This document shows, one piece after another, positions 1 through 6,445 of a stretch of 11,191 nucleotides of DNA. The DNA lies in the NCBI GenBank assembly GCA_900752345.1, contig CAADVA010000142.1:1-11191 (forward strand), read 5' to 3'. Within the stretch, counting starts at the first letter, position 1; each line of letters opens with the position of its first letter. Both the position numbers and the translations under genes were made by a program. Source of the stretch: an uncultured Collinsella sp. GTDB lineage: Bacteria; Actinomycetota; Coriobacteriia; Coriobacteriales; Coriobacteriaceae. The notes beneath the pieces are model-generated. The model did not search any database and was not told the DNA's origin. It saw only the letters and a program-made list of their open reading frames with translations.

Positions 1-27
1 CCCCCCCCCCCCCCCCCCCCCCCCCCC
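1..27. repeat. Poly-C run at window edge, probable artefact
   Basis: The first 27 bases are all C, which is poly-G when read along the minus strand out of tyrS. It lies just past a perfect hairpin that follows the tyrS stop. A G run exactly at the end of a sequence is what two-colour sequencing produces when signal is lost, so this is probably a read-end artefact carried into the contig. A real homopolymer cannot be excluded from sequence alone. Confidence 0.65.
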
Positions 28-33
28 GGCCGG

Positions 34-57
34 TCCGCCGTTCGGTAGAACGGCGGA
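34..57 (-). terminator. Hairpin after tyrS stop, terminator stem with U-tract not seen
   Basis: A perfect 10-bp stem (34-43 with 48-57) closes a 4-base loop and begins 1 base after the tyrS stop codon on the minus strand. The position fits an intrinsic terminator. The T-tract expected next is absent: the minus strand continues with a short GC stretch and then only G. Either this stem is not an intrinsic terminator or the true downstream sequence has been replaced by the artefactual G run. Confidence 0.5.
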
Positions 58-58
58 A

Positions 59-1270
59 CTAAATCAACTTGAAGCCCTTGCGCTTGCCCACGGAGAGGGT
101 GTCGCCCAGCTTGAGGGCGCTGGGGTCGATGTTGTAGCTCTTGGGAGCCACGGCCTTGCCGTTGATCTTGACGCCGCCGCCGTCGATATCGCGACGAGCC
201 TGGCCGGCGCTCGCCGAAAGACCCAAGTCCTTGAGCAGGCCGGCGAGGTAGATCTGGCCCTCGTCGTTGACGGTCAGCTCAACGTGCTTCTCGGGGAAGT
301 CGGCGAGCTGGCCCTCCTTGAATACGCGGTCGAACTCGGCCTGAGCCTCGTCGCCGGCGCCGGCGCCGTGGTAGGTGTCGCACAGGTCGCGGCCCAGAGC
401 GCGCTTGAGCTCATAGGGATCGGCAGAGCCGTCGGCCAGGGCGGCGTCGATCTTGTCGACCTCGGCCGGGGTGAGCGAGCTCGCCAGGCGATAGTACTTG
501 CCGATCATCTCGTCGGGGATGGACATGGTCTTGCCGAACATGTCCTTGGGAGCGTCGGTCAGGCCGATGTAGTTGCCGTATGACTTGGACATCTTGCGCA
601 CGCCGTCAGTGCCCTCGAGCAGCGGCATGGTGAGCGCGATCTGCGGCTCCATGCCCATCTTCTCCATGAGCTCACGGCCGGCGAGCAGGTTGAAGAGCTG
701 GTCGGTGCCGCCCATCTCCACGTCGGCCTTGATCTGCACGGAGTCGAAAGCCTGCATCACGGGATACAGGAACTCGTGCAGGGCGATCGGCGTCTGAGAC
801 TGGTAGCGCTTGGTAAAGTCATCGCGCTCAAGAATGCGAGCGACGGTGAACTTGGAGCACACCTGCAGCAGACCGGCCAGGTCCATCGAAAGGATCCAGT
901 CACCGTTGTGCACAATGGTGGTCTTCTCGGGATCCAGGATCTTCATGGCCTGGCTCACATAGGTCTCGGCGTTGGCCTCGATCTGCTCCTGCGAAAGCTG
1001 CGGACGGGTGGAATTCTTGCCCGAAGGGTCGCCAATCAACGCGGTACCGTTGCCGATGATGAGGGTGACGTTGTGGCCCAGGTCCTGGAACTGACGCATC
1101 TTGCGCAGCGGCACGGCGTGGCCCAGGTGCAGGTCGGGGCTGGTGGGGTCGACGCCGAGCTTGATGTTGAGGGGCTCGCCCTTCTCAAGCTTCTTGCGAA
1201 GGTCGGCCTCGGGAACGATCTGCGCGGCGCCCGAGGTGATGATACGCATTTGCTCGTCAACAGACAGCAT
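59..1270 (-). CDS. tyrS: Tyrosyl-tRNA synthetase (class I)
   Basis: Cytoplasmic enzyme that activates tyrosine with ATP and charges tRNA-Tyr. The 403-residue protein has the full class I layout. The Rossmann catalytic core carries the HIGH-type motif HLGH at residues 48-51, inside DPTSPDLHLGH, and the KMSKS loop appears as KMSKS at 226-230. The C-terminal part (about 335-403) is an S4-like RNA-binding domain, with a GLSASAGQARRDI stretch and a KINGKAV strand. The DPTSPDLHLGH context and RQFQDLGHNV resemble the TyrZ-like TyrRS subgroup more than the E. coli TyrS type; this is by eye. The ATG start is supported by AAGGAGG at 1278-1284, 7 bases upstream. The gene lies 96 bp downstream of the U32-family gene on the same strand, with its own candidate promoter and a leader hairpin. 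No key residue is missing. Confidence 0.97.
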   Translation of the reverse strand: MLSVDEQMRIITSGAAQIVPEADLRKKLEKGEPLNIKLGVDPTSPDLHLGHAVPLRKMRQFQDLGHNVTLIIGNGTALIGDPSGKNSTRPQLSQEQIEANAETYVSQAMKILDPEKTTIVHNGDWILSMDLAGLLQVCSKFTVARILERDDFTKRYQSQTPIALHEFLYPVMQAFDSVQIKADVEMGGTDQLFNLLAGRELMEKMGMEPQIALTMPLLEGTDGVRKMSKSYGNYIGLTDAPKDMFGKTMSIPDEMIGKYYRLASSLTPAEVDKIDAALADGSADPYELKRALGRDLCDTYHGAGAGDEAQAEFDRVFKEGQLADFPEKHVELTVNDEGQIYLAGLLKDLGLSASAGQARRDIDGGGVKINGKAVAPKSYNIDPSALKLGDTLSVGKRKGFKLI

Positions 1271-1291
1271 TGGGTATCCTCCTTTTGCTAT

Positions 1292-1318
1292 AGCACTCTC
1301 GCCGAAAACGGCGGTGCT
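1292..1318 (-). promoter_or_regulatory. Leader hairpin upstream of tyrS Shine-Dalgarno
   Basis: On the minus strand two 5-bp stems stack: AGCAC with GTGCT (outer) and CGCCG with CGGCG (inner), around a TTTT loop, with a 3-base bulge (AGA) on one side. It ends 7 bases before the AAGGAGG ribosome-binding site of tyrS. There is no T-tract after it, so it is not a standard terminator, and the roughly 95-nt leader is too short for a T-box and lacks the T-box sequence. It may affect translation start or mRNA stability. Confidence 0.4.
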
Positions 1319-1338
1319 GGAAGTCCATAAACTCTCTT

Positions 1339-1347
1339 ATGATAACA
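1339..1347 (-). promoter_or_regulatory. Candidate extended -10 promoter for tyrS
   Basis: The minus strand reads TGT then TATCAT, a 5-of-6 match to the -10 hexamer with the TG of an extended -10 element. No recognisable -35 lies 16-18 bases upstream, where the sequence is GC-rich. Transcription from here would give a leader of about 60 nt containing the hairpin at 1292-1318. Cotranscription from the upstream gene is also possible. Confidence 0.4.
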
Positions 1348-1366
1348 AACTGACGCGACGCGGCAC

Positions 1367-3325
1367 CTACGACAGGAAAATCCTCGTCCTGCCGCATGCG
1401 TCAATGGCAACTGGCAGACGTGTACCGTCACGCTCGACCAGATAGCGTGCCTGCCGACGACGCAAGCAGTCGCGGCAACGGACCTGTCCCGTCGCATCGG
1501 TGGCGCAGACGCCCTCGGCGGTCAGCAGGCAGTGCTCGCACACCATAAGCTCGGGACGGTTGGCATCGACCGGACCCAAGACGCCGGGTTCAGCAGCCAG
1601 TTCGGCAATACGCTCCGCATCATTGCCGAGCAACTCGGCCGGCAAGTACACCCGCCCCGCACCGAGTCCGCGCAGCCAGGTAAGCGTGGCCCGATTCGCG
1701 CAGAACACCGGCGCCGCCACGTCAGACGTCACGCCCAGCTCGCCAGCGATCCCCCCCTGTCCCAGGTTGCGGCAGACGACGCGCCCGGCACGCTGCATCA
1801 GTGAGCGGGTCCGGTCAGCGTCACTCGCGCGGCACACCTCGTCAAGCACCACAACGGCGTCGGACAAATCGAGTTCTCCGCGCGGGTCGGCATCCATCAG
1901 CTGCCAAGCAAAAACCATGCGAGTGGGAACCGCGCACTCCACCAACTCCGTCGACGCACCGCCATCCACCGCAACGTCCTCAAAGGGCAGCACCTCAACG
2001 GCACGCGCAACGGGCGCAATCGCATCTGCCTCGGCCCGCATGCGCTCCAACACCGCCGCCGTCTGATCCAACACGCCGGCGCTGCGAATCAGGTACACCT
2101 CGCAGCCCGCGTCCACCTTACGCTTGCAATGCACGACGACGCGCTTCCCCGCTGCGGCATCCACCGGGCAGGGCACCTGCGGCCAGCGCTTGGGCACATC
2201 GGGACGCGCGTCGACACCCGGATAGAACCGAATCTCGAGCGTGTCACCCGCCGCCACGGCGGCGTCGAGCTCAACGGTCACCTCTTCGTGGCCCACAGCG
2301 ACCAAGCGTCCCACGCGCACGCCCTGGTTAATTGCGCGCTCAAAGCTCATCAACTCGGCACCCGAACGCCCTCGCAGGTACGCATCGGTAAACCCACGGT
2401 TAAACGACCTTCCCAGCTCGCGTTCAAGCTCTTCCACGGCACCGGGGTCCCACGCGTCGTCGCGCAGCATATCGAGCGCCCGGCGCCACACCCGCACCAC
2501 ATTGAATACGTAATCGGGGTTCTTCATGCGCCCCTCGATCTTGAGCGACGCCACGCCGGCATCTACAAGCTCGGGCAGATGCGCAATACCCAGATAGTCG
2601 CGCGGGCACAACAGGCGATCTCCCTCGACGGCGACAACGCTCTGCCCAGCCTCGTCCACCAGGTCGTACGCCAGACGGCACGGCTGCGTGCAGTCGCCGC
2701 GCATCGCCGAGCGCCCACGCCGCAGGGCCGAGAACTCGCACGCCCCCGAATAGCCGATGCAAATCGCACCGTGGCAGAATACCTCGATGGGCACGCCCGT
2801 GGCACATAGCGCCGCAATCTCGTCGACCGTCAGCTCGCGCGCCGTCGTCACACGCTCGACCCCCAGCTCATCGGCGGCAAGCCGCACGGCGCCTTCGCTA
2901 TGAACGCCCGCCTGCGTAGACAGGTGAATCTCGACCCCGGGAATCGCCGCGCTCAGCGCGCAGGCCAACCCGGCATCGGCCACAATCAGAGCATCGGCGC
3001 CCAGCTCCAGTGCATGAGCTCCCAGCGCCACCGCATCGGACAGCTCATCGTCAAACACGAACACGTTGAGCGTCACGTACACGCGCACGCCATGGGCATG
3101 CGCCACGGCGCAGCCGCGCGCAAACTCGTCATCCGTAAAGCCATGCGCGCTCACGCGGGCGTTAAAGCCGCCCAACCCCGCATAGATGGCATCGGCACCC
3201 GCGGCGATGGCCGCAAGCGTCTGGTCGAGCCCGCCCGCCGGCGCCAGCAGCTCGGGCAGCGCCACACCGGCAGCATCCAATCCAGTCTCGTATTGTCCGC
3301 TCGGCCCCATCGCCCGAATCGCCAT
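1367..3325 (-). CDS. U32-family protein (RlhA-like, probable RNA hydroxylase)
   Basis: A 652-residue member of the family named peptidase U32, although the characterised E. coli members (RlhA, TrhP) are needed for hydroxylation of 23S rRNA or tRNA rather than proteolysis. The N-terminal part is the U32 barrel, opening with ELLAPAGG and GADAIYAGL. The family signature follows as EVFCHGAICIGYSGACEFS. Cysteines 189, 196, 212 and 216 form C-x6-C-x15-C-x3-C, the spacing expected of the iron-sulfur cluster ligands. KIEGRMK and FNRGFTDAYL are further family motifs. The region after these looks like the beta-rich extension of long members. The C-terminus has another cysteine set (CEHC, then C, CRDC and C). 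The length is close to RlhA, so rRNA modification is the best guess; the substrate is inferred. The start chosen is the ATG at 3325, preceded by AAGGAG at 7 bases; an ATG nine codons upstream lacks a good site. Confidence 0.85.
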   Translation of the reverse strand: MAIRAMGPSGQYETGLDAAGVALPELLAPAGGLDQTLAAIAAGADAIYAGLGGFNARVSAHGFTDDEFARGCAVAHAHGVRVYVTLNVFVFDDELSDAVALGAHALELGADALIVADAGLACALSAAIPGVEIHLSTQAGVHSEGAVRLAADELGVERVTTARELTVDEIAALCATGVPIEVFCHGAICIGYSGACEFSALRRGRSAMRGDCTQPCRLAYDLVDEAGQSVVAVEGDRLLCPRDYLGIAHLPELVDAGVASLKIEGRMKNPDYVFNVVRVWRRALDMLRDDAWDPGAVEELERELGRSFNRGFTDAYLRGRSGAELMSFERAINQGVRVGRLVAVGHEEVTVELDAAVAAGDTLEIRFYPGVDARPDVPKRWPQVPCPVDAAAGKRVVVHCKRKVDAGCEVYLIRSAGVLDQTAAVLERMRAEADAIAPVARAVEVLPFEDVAVDGGASTELVECAVPTRMVFAWQLMDADPRGELDLSDAVVVLDEVCRASDADRTRSLMQRAGRVVCRNLGQGGIAGELGVTSDVAAPVFCANRATLTWLRGLGAGRVYLPAELLGNDAERIAELAAEPGVLGPVDANRPELMVCEHCLLTAEGVCATDATGQVRCRDCLRRRQARYLVERDGTRLPVAIDACGRTRIFLS

Positions 3326-3332
3326 CGGCAAA

Positions 3333-3338
3333 CTCCTT
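3333..3338 (-). promoter_or_regulatory. Shine-Dalgarno fixing the U32-family start
   Basis: AAGGAG on the minus strand, 7 bases before the ATG at 3325. The in-frame ATG at 3352 lies upstream of this site and has no comparable site of its own, so the shorter protein is preferred. Confidence 0.75.
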
Positions 3339-3436
3339 ACCAAGGTATGCATTCACTCTGAAAAATGCCGTCTTCCAGCATACACGAGGCCTCGCGCGCC
3401 CCGTTTGGTTTATCGTGTAATAACTTATGTCCATCC

Positions 3437-3465
3437 TGCCCCGACGGCACATCCGCCGTCCGGCA
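3437..3465 (+). promoter_or_regulatory. Hairpin in the PBP leader
   Basis: TGCC (3437-3440) pairs with GGCA (3462-3465), and GACGGC (3443-3448) pairs with GCCGTC (3455-3460) around a 6-base loop, with a small CC/C internal loop between the stems. It ends 10 bases before the GGAGG of the PBP gene. No T-tract follows, so it is not a terminator. It may shape translation of the PBP or be fortuitous in GC-rich DNA. Confidence 0.35.
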
Positions 3466-3475
3466 CGACATACCT

Positions 3476-3480
3476 GGAGG
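3476..3480 (+). promoter_or_regulatory. Shine-Dalgarno fixing the PBP start
   Basis: GGAGG sits 7 bases before the ATG at 3488. The open frame extends 41 codons further upstream, but that part reads like noncoding leader, and the protein from 3488 starts with a basic stretch followed directly by a membrane segment, as expected of a bifunctional PBP. Confidence 0.85.
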
Positions 3481-3487
3481 TCAATAT

Positions 3488-5686
3488 ATGGGTCCTCGCC
3501 AACGACAGGGACGCAGCCGTTCAAAGACGCATGCTCTGCCCATAATCCTGCTCTCGTTTTTGGGCTTTCTGCTGATTGCGGGCGTGGCATTTGGCATCGG
3601 CATGGTCGGCAACGTCAACCGCTGGCTGTCCGATCTGCCCGACTACACCGACGCCAACGCGTATCTGGTGAGCGAGCCCACCGAGATCGTCGACTGCAAC
3701 GGCAACAAGATCGCGAGTTTCTACACGCAAAACCGCAAGTCCATCACCAAGGACGAGGTCTCCCCCTACGTGCTGCAGGGCACCGTTGACGTCGAGGACG
3801 AGCGCTTCTACGAGCACGGCGGTATCGACCTGTGGGGTATCGCGCGTGCTGCGGTGGCAACCCTCGGCGGCGGGCACGAAGGCGCCTCGACTATCACCCA
3901 GCAGCTGGTGCGCAACACCATCCTGCAGGAGGAGCAGTTCGACTCGACCATCGAGCGTAAGGTGCGCGAGGCCTACATCGCCGTCAAGATGGAGGACATG
4001 TACTCCAAAGACGAGATCCTCATGATGTACCTCAACACCATCTATTACGGTCACGGCGCCTACGGTATTGAGGCCGCAGCCGAGACCTATCTGTCCAAGA
4101 GCGCCGCCGACCTCACCCTGAGCGAGGCCGCGCTGCTCATCGGCCTTCCCAACTCGCCCTCGCAGTACGACCCCACGGTCAACCCCGACCTGGCGCTGTC
4201 CCGTCGCAACAAGGTCCTCGACAACATGTTGCGCCTGGGCCACATTACGCAGGAGGAACACGATGCCGCACAGGCCGAGCCCATCACCCTCAACGTGACC
4301 GAGATTTCGGGCAGCGGTGTCGACGTATACTCGCAGCCCTACTTTGTCGCCTATGTTAAGCAGCTGCTGGAGCAGGAGTTCTCGACCGACGTGCTCTTTA
4401 AGGGCGGCCTGACCGTCAAGACCACCATCGACCCCACGATGCAGCAGGTGGCAGAGAATGCCGTTCGCGAGCAGCTCGACACGCTCTCGCTCGACGGCCT
4501 GGACATGGGCATGGTCGTCGTCGATCCCAAGACCGGCTACATCAAGTGCATGGTGGGCGGCTACGACTACAACGCCGACGAGAACCACGTAAACCATGCC
4601 ACGGCCAAGCGTCCCGTCGGCTCTACCTTTAAGGCCTTTACGCTGGCAACTGCCATCCAAAACGGCATGAACCCCAACGTCACCCTCAACTGCAACTCGC
4701 CGCTCAAGGCCAAGGGCACCACGACCGAGGTCCAAAACTACGCCAACCATAGCTATGGCAACATCACGCTTAAGCAGGCAACGGCATACTCCTCCAACAC
4801 CGGCTACATCCAGGTGGCAGAAGCCGTCGGCAACAGCAAGATCATCTCGCTCGTCAAAAAGCTCGGCATCGATCCCGCCAAGGACAACATCGAGGACGTT
4901 CCCGTCATGACGCTCGGCACCGGCTCGATCTCGCCGCTCGAGATGGCCGCCGCCTACGCGACGTTTGCCAACGGCGGCTACTATCGCCAGCCGATCGCCA
5001 TCACCGAGATTGACTCTCGTACCGGTTCGGTGCTGTACCAGCACACCGACAATCCCTCACAGGTGCTTACCGAGGGCGAGGCCGCCGCGGTCACCGATGT
5101 TCTGTCCGGCGTCATGCAGGGCGGCGGTACGGGTGCTGCTGGCGCCCTGAGCGTCAACCAGCCCTATGCCGGCAAAACGGGCACCACCGACAACACCACC
5201 AACCTGTGGTTCTGCGGCTATACCCCGCAGCTGGCGTGCGCCCTGTGGACCGGTTATTCCGCAGGTGAGATCCCCATCCAAAAATACGGCACGGACCTGC
5301 TGGGCGACAGCACCAACCTGCCTGTCTTTAAGCGGTTTATGAACACCGTTCTGACCGGTACCGAGCGCGAGGAGTTTGCGACCGGAACGGCGCCCACCTA
5401 CAAGAACAACAGCGTCTGGAAGTTCTACGGCACCAACAACACCAAGAAGACGGAGAACGACGACAAGGACGAGAACGAGGACAAAGAGGAAACCACCACA
5501 ACGACTACCACGACGACCACGACCACCGAGACCACGGGCGGCGATACCACCGGCGGCACCGGTACGACCGGTGGCTCGACGGGCGGCTCCACTGGTGGTT
5601 CGACCGGCGGCGATGGCGGCACGCCTACGCCTACGCCTACACCCACTCCCGACCCCTCGCCCACGCCTGACGATACGATCGGCTAG
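3488..5686 (+). CDS. Class A penicillin-binding protein (GT51 + transpeptidase)
   Basis: Bifunctional membrane enzyme that polymerises lipid II into glycan strands and crosslinks the peptides outside the membrane; 732 residues. Order: a basic cytoplasmic tail (1-16); one membrane segment (about 17-40); the GT51 glycosyltransferase with catalytic Glu103 in EDERFYEH (103-110) and GASTITQQL around 132-140, then RKVREAYIAVKMED and LNTIYYGHGAYGIEAAA; and the transpeptidase with the nucleophile in STFK (Ser379, Lys382), SSN (435-437) and KTGT (563-566). All catalytic motifs are intact. From about residue 655 an unusual tail follows: an acidic Asp/Glu/Lys stretch, 12 consecutive Thr (669-680), Gly-Gly-Ser-Thr repeats, and a Thr-Pro repeat to the end. 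It is the only plus-strand gene here, transcribed alone between a divergent promoter region and a strong terminator. It is PBP1A-like; I cannot say which paralogue it is. Confidence 0.95.
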   Translation: MGPRQRQGRSRSKTHALPIILLSFLGFLLIAGVAFGIGMVGNVNRWLSDLPDYTDANAYLVSEPTEIVDCNGNKIASFYTQNRKSITKDEVSPYVLQGTVDVEDERFYEHGGIDLWGIARAAVATLGGGHEGASTITQQLVRNTILQEEQFDSTIERKVREAYIAVKMEDMYSKDEILMMYLNTIYYGHGAYGIEAAAETYLSKSAADLTLSEAALLIGLPNSPSQYDPTVNPDLALSRRNKVLDNMLRLGHITQEEHDAAQAEPITLNVTEISGSGVDVYSQPYFVAYVKQLLEQEFSTDVLFKGGLTVKTTIDPTMQQVAENAVREQLDTLSLDGLDMGMVVVDPKTGYIKCMVGGYDYNADENHVNHATAKRPVGSTFKAFTLATAIQNGMNPNVTLNCNSPLKAKGTTTEVQNYANHSYGNITLKQATAYSSNTGYIQVAEAVGNSKIISLVKKLGIDPAKDNIEDVPVMTLGTGSISPLEMAAAYATFANGGYYRQPIAITEIDSRTGSVLYQHTDNPSQVLTEGEAAAVTDVLSGVMQGGGTGAAGALSVNQPYAGKTGTTDNTTNLWFCGYTPQLACALWTGYSAGEIPIQKYGTDLLGDSTNLPVFKRFMNTVLTGTEREEFATGTAPTYKNNSVWKFYGTNNTKKTENDDKDENEDKEETTTTTTTTTTTTETTGGDTTGGTGTTGGSTGGSTGGSTGGDGGTPTPTPTPTPDPSPTPDDTIG
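5492..5683 (+). repeat. Low-complexity repeat encoding the PBP tail
   Basis: This encodes a 12-Thr run (5492-5527), three Gly-Gly-Ser-Thr units within a Gly/Ser/Thr-rich stretch (to about 5620), and a Thr-Pro tail that includes three exact tandem copies of ACGCCT (5621-5638). The Thr run uses all four Thr codons, so the protein composition appears to be kept rather than produced by recent slippage. The ACGCCT copies could vary in number between strains. Confidence 0.85.
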
Positions 5687-5710
5687 AAATCACCCGGCCA
5701 TAAGCAACAA

Positions 5711-5750
5711 GGCCCCCGAGCAGCTTATTAAACTGCTCGGGGGCCTTTTT
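5711..5750 (+). terminator. Rho-independent terminator of the PBP gene
   Basis: A perfect 13-bp GC-rich stem (5711-5723 with 5733-5745) with a 9-base AT-rich loop is followed by five T. It lies 24 bases after the PBP stop codon. The minus strand has no good T-tract at the other side, so it mainly serves the plus strand. Confidence 0.95.
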
Positions 5751-5791
5751 AGTTTAAAGCGACCTGATGGGCGGTCTTTATACCGGCAGAC

Positions 5792-5824
5792 AAAAAAGGG
5801 GGCACCGACCAACGTCGATACCCC
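5792..5824 (-). terminator. Rho-independent terminator of argR
   Basis: Read on the minus strand, GGGG at 5824-5821 starts an 11-bp stem with a GTTG loop, closed by CCCC and followed by C and six T (5797-5792). Two of the pairs are G-U wobbles on the minus-strand RNA. On the plus strand the same positions become A-C mismatches, so the structure favours the minus strand. It lies about 50 bp past the argR stop and faces the PBP terminator. Confidence 0.9.
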
Positions 5825-5875
5825 TTACAAGCCACTATGTCAGCGCGCACGGTGCCGAGCGCACGACCCGCACGC

Positions 5876-6313
5876 CTACTTGCGAGAATTGCTCAGCTTA
5901 TTGATCAGCGCCTCAAGACGCTCGCCATCCTCGGCCGTCTGGGCAATAACCAAAATCGTATCGTTGCCGGCAAGCGAGCCAAGCACATCGGGCAGCTCTG
6001 CCGCATCAACGGCGTCGGCGATGCCGGAAGCCGTGCCAGGCTGAGCCTTGATCATAACCAGATTATCGGTGCGCAGAACGCCCGTTACGAGCTCGGAAAC
6101 CATACGCTGCAGGTGCAGGTCCTCTGCCAGAACATAGATGCCCTCAGGGAGCTTACGCAGCCCCATATCGGCAATATCGCGAGAGACAGTCGCCTGCGTG
6201 CAATCAAAGCCCATAGCGCGGAGCTCATCGACCAGCACGCGCTGCGTGCGGACGTCCTTATTGCGCACAATATCTCTAATGGCATCCTGGCGCCCATTGC
6301 GTTTTTTAGCCAT
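5876..6313 (-). CDS. argR: Arginine repressor ArgR
   Basis: Hexameric transcription regulator that binds ARG-box operators when loaded with its amino-acid corepressor and controls arginine synthesis or breakdown; 145 residues, usual size. The N-terminal winged helix (about 1-65) carries the family recognition motif TQATVSRDI (39-47). The C-terminal oligomerisation and ligand domain (about 75-145) carries KAQPGTASGIADAVD and GSLAGNDTILVIA. The ligand motif is normally AGDDT with two aspartates; here the first is Asn117 and the second, Asp118, is kept. Asp103 matches another ligand-binding aspartate of E. coli ArgR, while the usual Gln nearby is Ser96. The start chosen is the ATG at 6313 with a purine-rich site 5 bases upstream; the frame continues to a TTG at 6346 without a good site. 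No arginine genes are next to it. Inverted repeats upstream suggest autoregulation, which is common for ArgR. Confidence 0.95.
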   Translation of the reverse strand: MAKKRNGRQDAIRDIVRNKDVRTQRVLVDELRAMGFDCTQATVSRDIADMGLRKLPEGIYVLAEDLHLQRMVSELVTGVLRTDNLVMIKAQPGTASGIADAVDAAELPDVLGSLAGNDTILVIAQTAEDGERLEALINKLSNSRK

Positions 6314-6318
6314 ACAAA

Positions 6319-6328
6319 CCCTCTCTCC
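6319..6328 (-). promoter_or_regulatory. Shine-Dalgarno fixing the argR start
   Basis: The minus strand reads GGAGAGAGGG, ending 5 bases before the ATG at 6313. This supports starting at MAKKRNGRQ and not at the upstream in-frame TTG. Confidence 0.65.
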
Positions 6329-6346
6329 AAAAGATGGCGGAGACAA

Positions 6347-6361
6347 TCAATCAGTGATTGA
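6347..6361. promoter_or_regulatory. Perfect 15-bp palindrome in the argR leader
   Basis: TCAATCA and TGATTGA flank a central G, a perfect palindrome whose near edge is 33 bases from the argR start codon. Next to it on the plus strand, at 6357-6374, a TTGAATAG stretch matches the left half of the ARG-box consensus (TGAAT) but not the right half. It is a candidate operator, perhaps for ArgR itself. Confidence 0.4.
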
Positions 6362-6406
6362 ATAGTTTAACGCTATTTGAAGGCTTTTGTGTATAAGAAC
6401 GCATTT

Positions 6407-6434
6407 CGAAACAATTCTATGCAAGTTTGTTTCG
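6407..6434. promoter_or_regulatory. Inverted repeat around a candidate argR -10
   Basis: CGAAACAA (6407-6414) and TTGTTTCG (6427-6434) are perfect 8-bp arms, 20 bp centre to centre, about two helical turns. Within the spacer, overlapping the left arm by one base, the minus strand reads TAGAAT (6419-6414), a 5-of-6 match to a -10 hexamer. No convincing -35 is visible. The arrangement suits a dimeric regulator over the argR promoter, but the binding protein is unknown. Confidence 0.35.
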
Positions 6435-6445
6435 TAATGAGCCGT

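Larger units (their letters stand above)
3326..3487. other. Divergent intergenic region, U32-family gene and PBP
   Basis: These 162 bp must hold promoters for both divergent genes. I see AT-richer sequence around 3404-3430, the likely promoter zone, but no hexamer pair with good matches and spacing on either strand. A hairpin lies at 3437-3465 and each gene has a clear Shine-Dalgarno at its edge. Confidence 0.5.

Noticed and set aside
1..27. Phase-variable homopolymer tract
   Set aside because: It lies downstream of a housekeeping gene, not in a surface gene or promoter, and its place exactly at the edge fits an artefact better.
1271..1366. T-box riboswitch upstream of tyrS
   Set aside because: The leader is under 100 nt and lacks the conserved T-box sequence and an antiterminator/terminator pair.
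3365..3487. N-terminal extension of the PBP from an upstream ATG at 3365
   Set aside because: The extra 41 residues precede a strong ribosome-binding site and a standard membrane-anchor start at 3488, and they overlap the divergent promoter region.
3521..5044. 507-codon minus-strand open frame inside the PBP gene
   Set aside because: The plus strand encodes a PBP with all catalytic motifs across this stretch. The opposite frame has a repetitive Val/Gly/Asp-rich composition typical of the antisense of a GC-rich gene and no recognisable domain.
5621..5638. CRISPR or mobile-element repeat
   Set aside because: The tandem ACGCCT copies are in frame, lack spacers, and encode Thr-Pro within the PBP tail.
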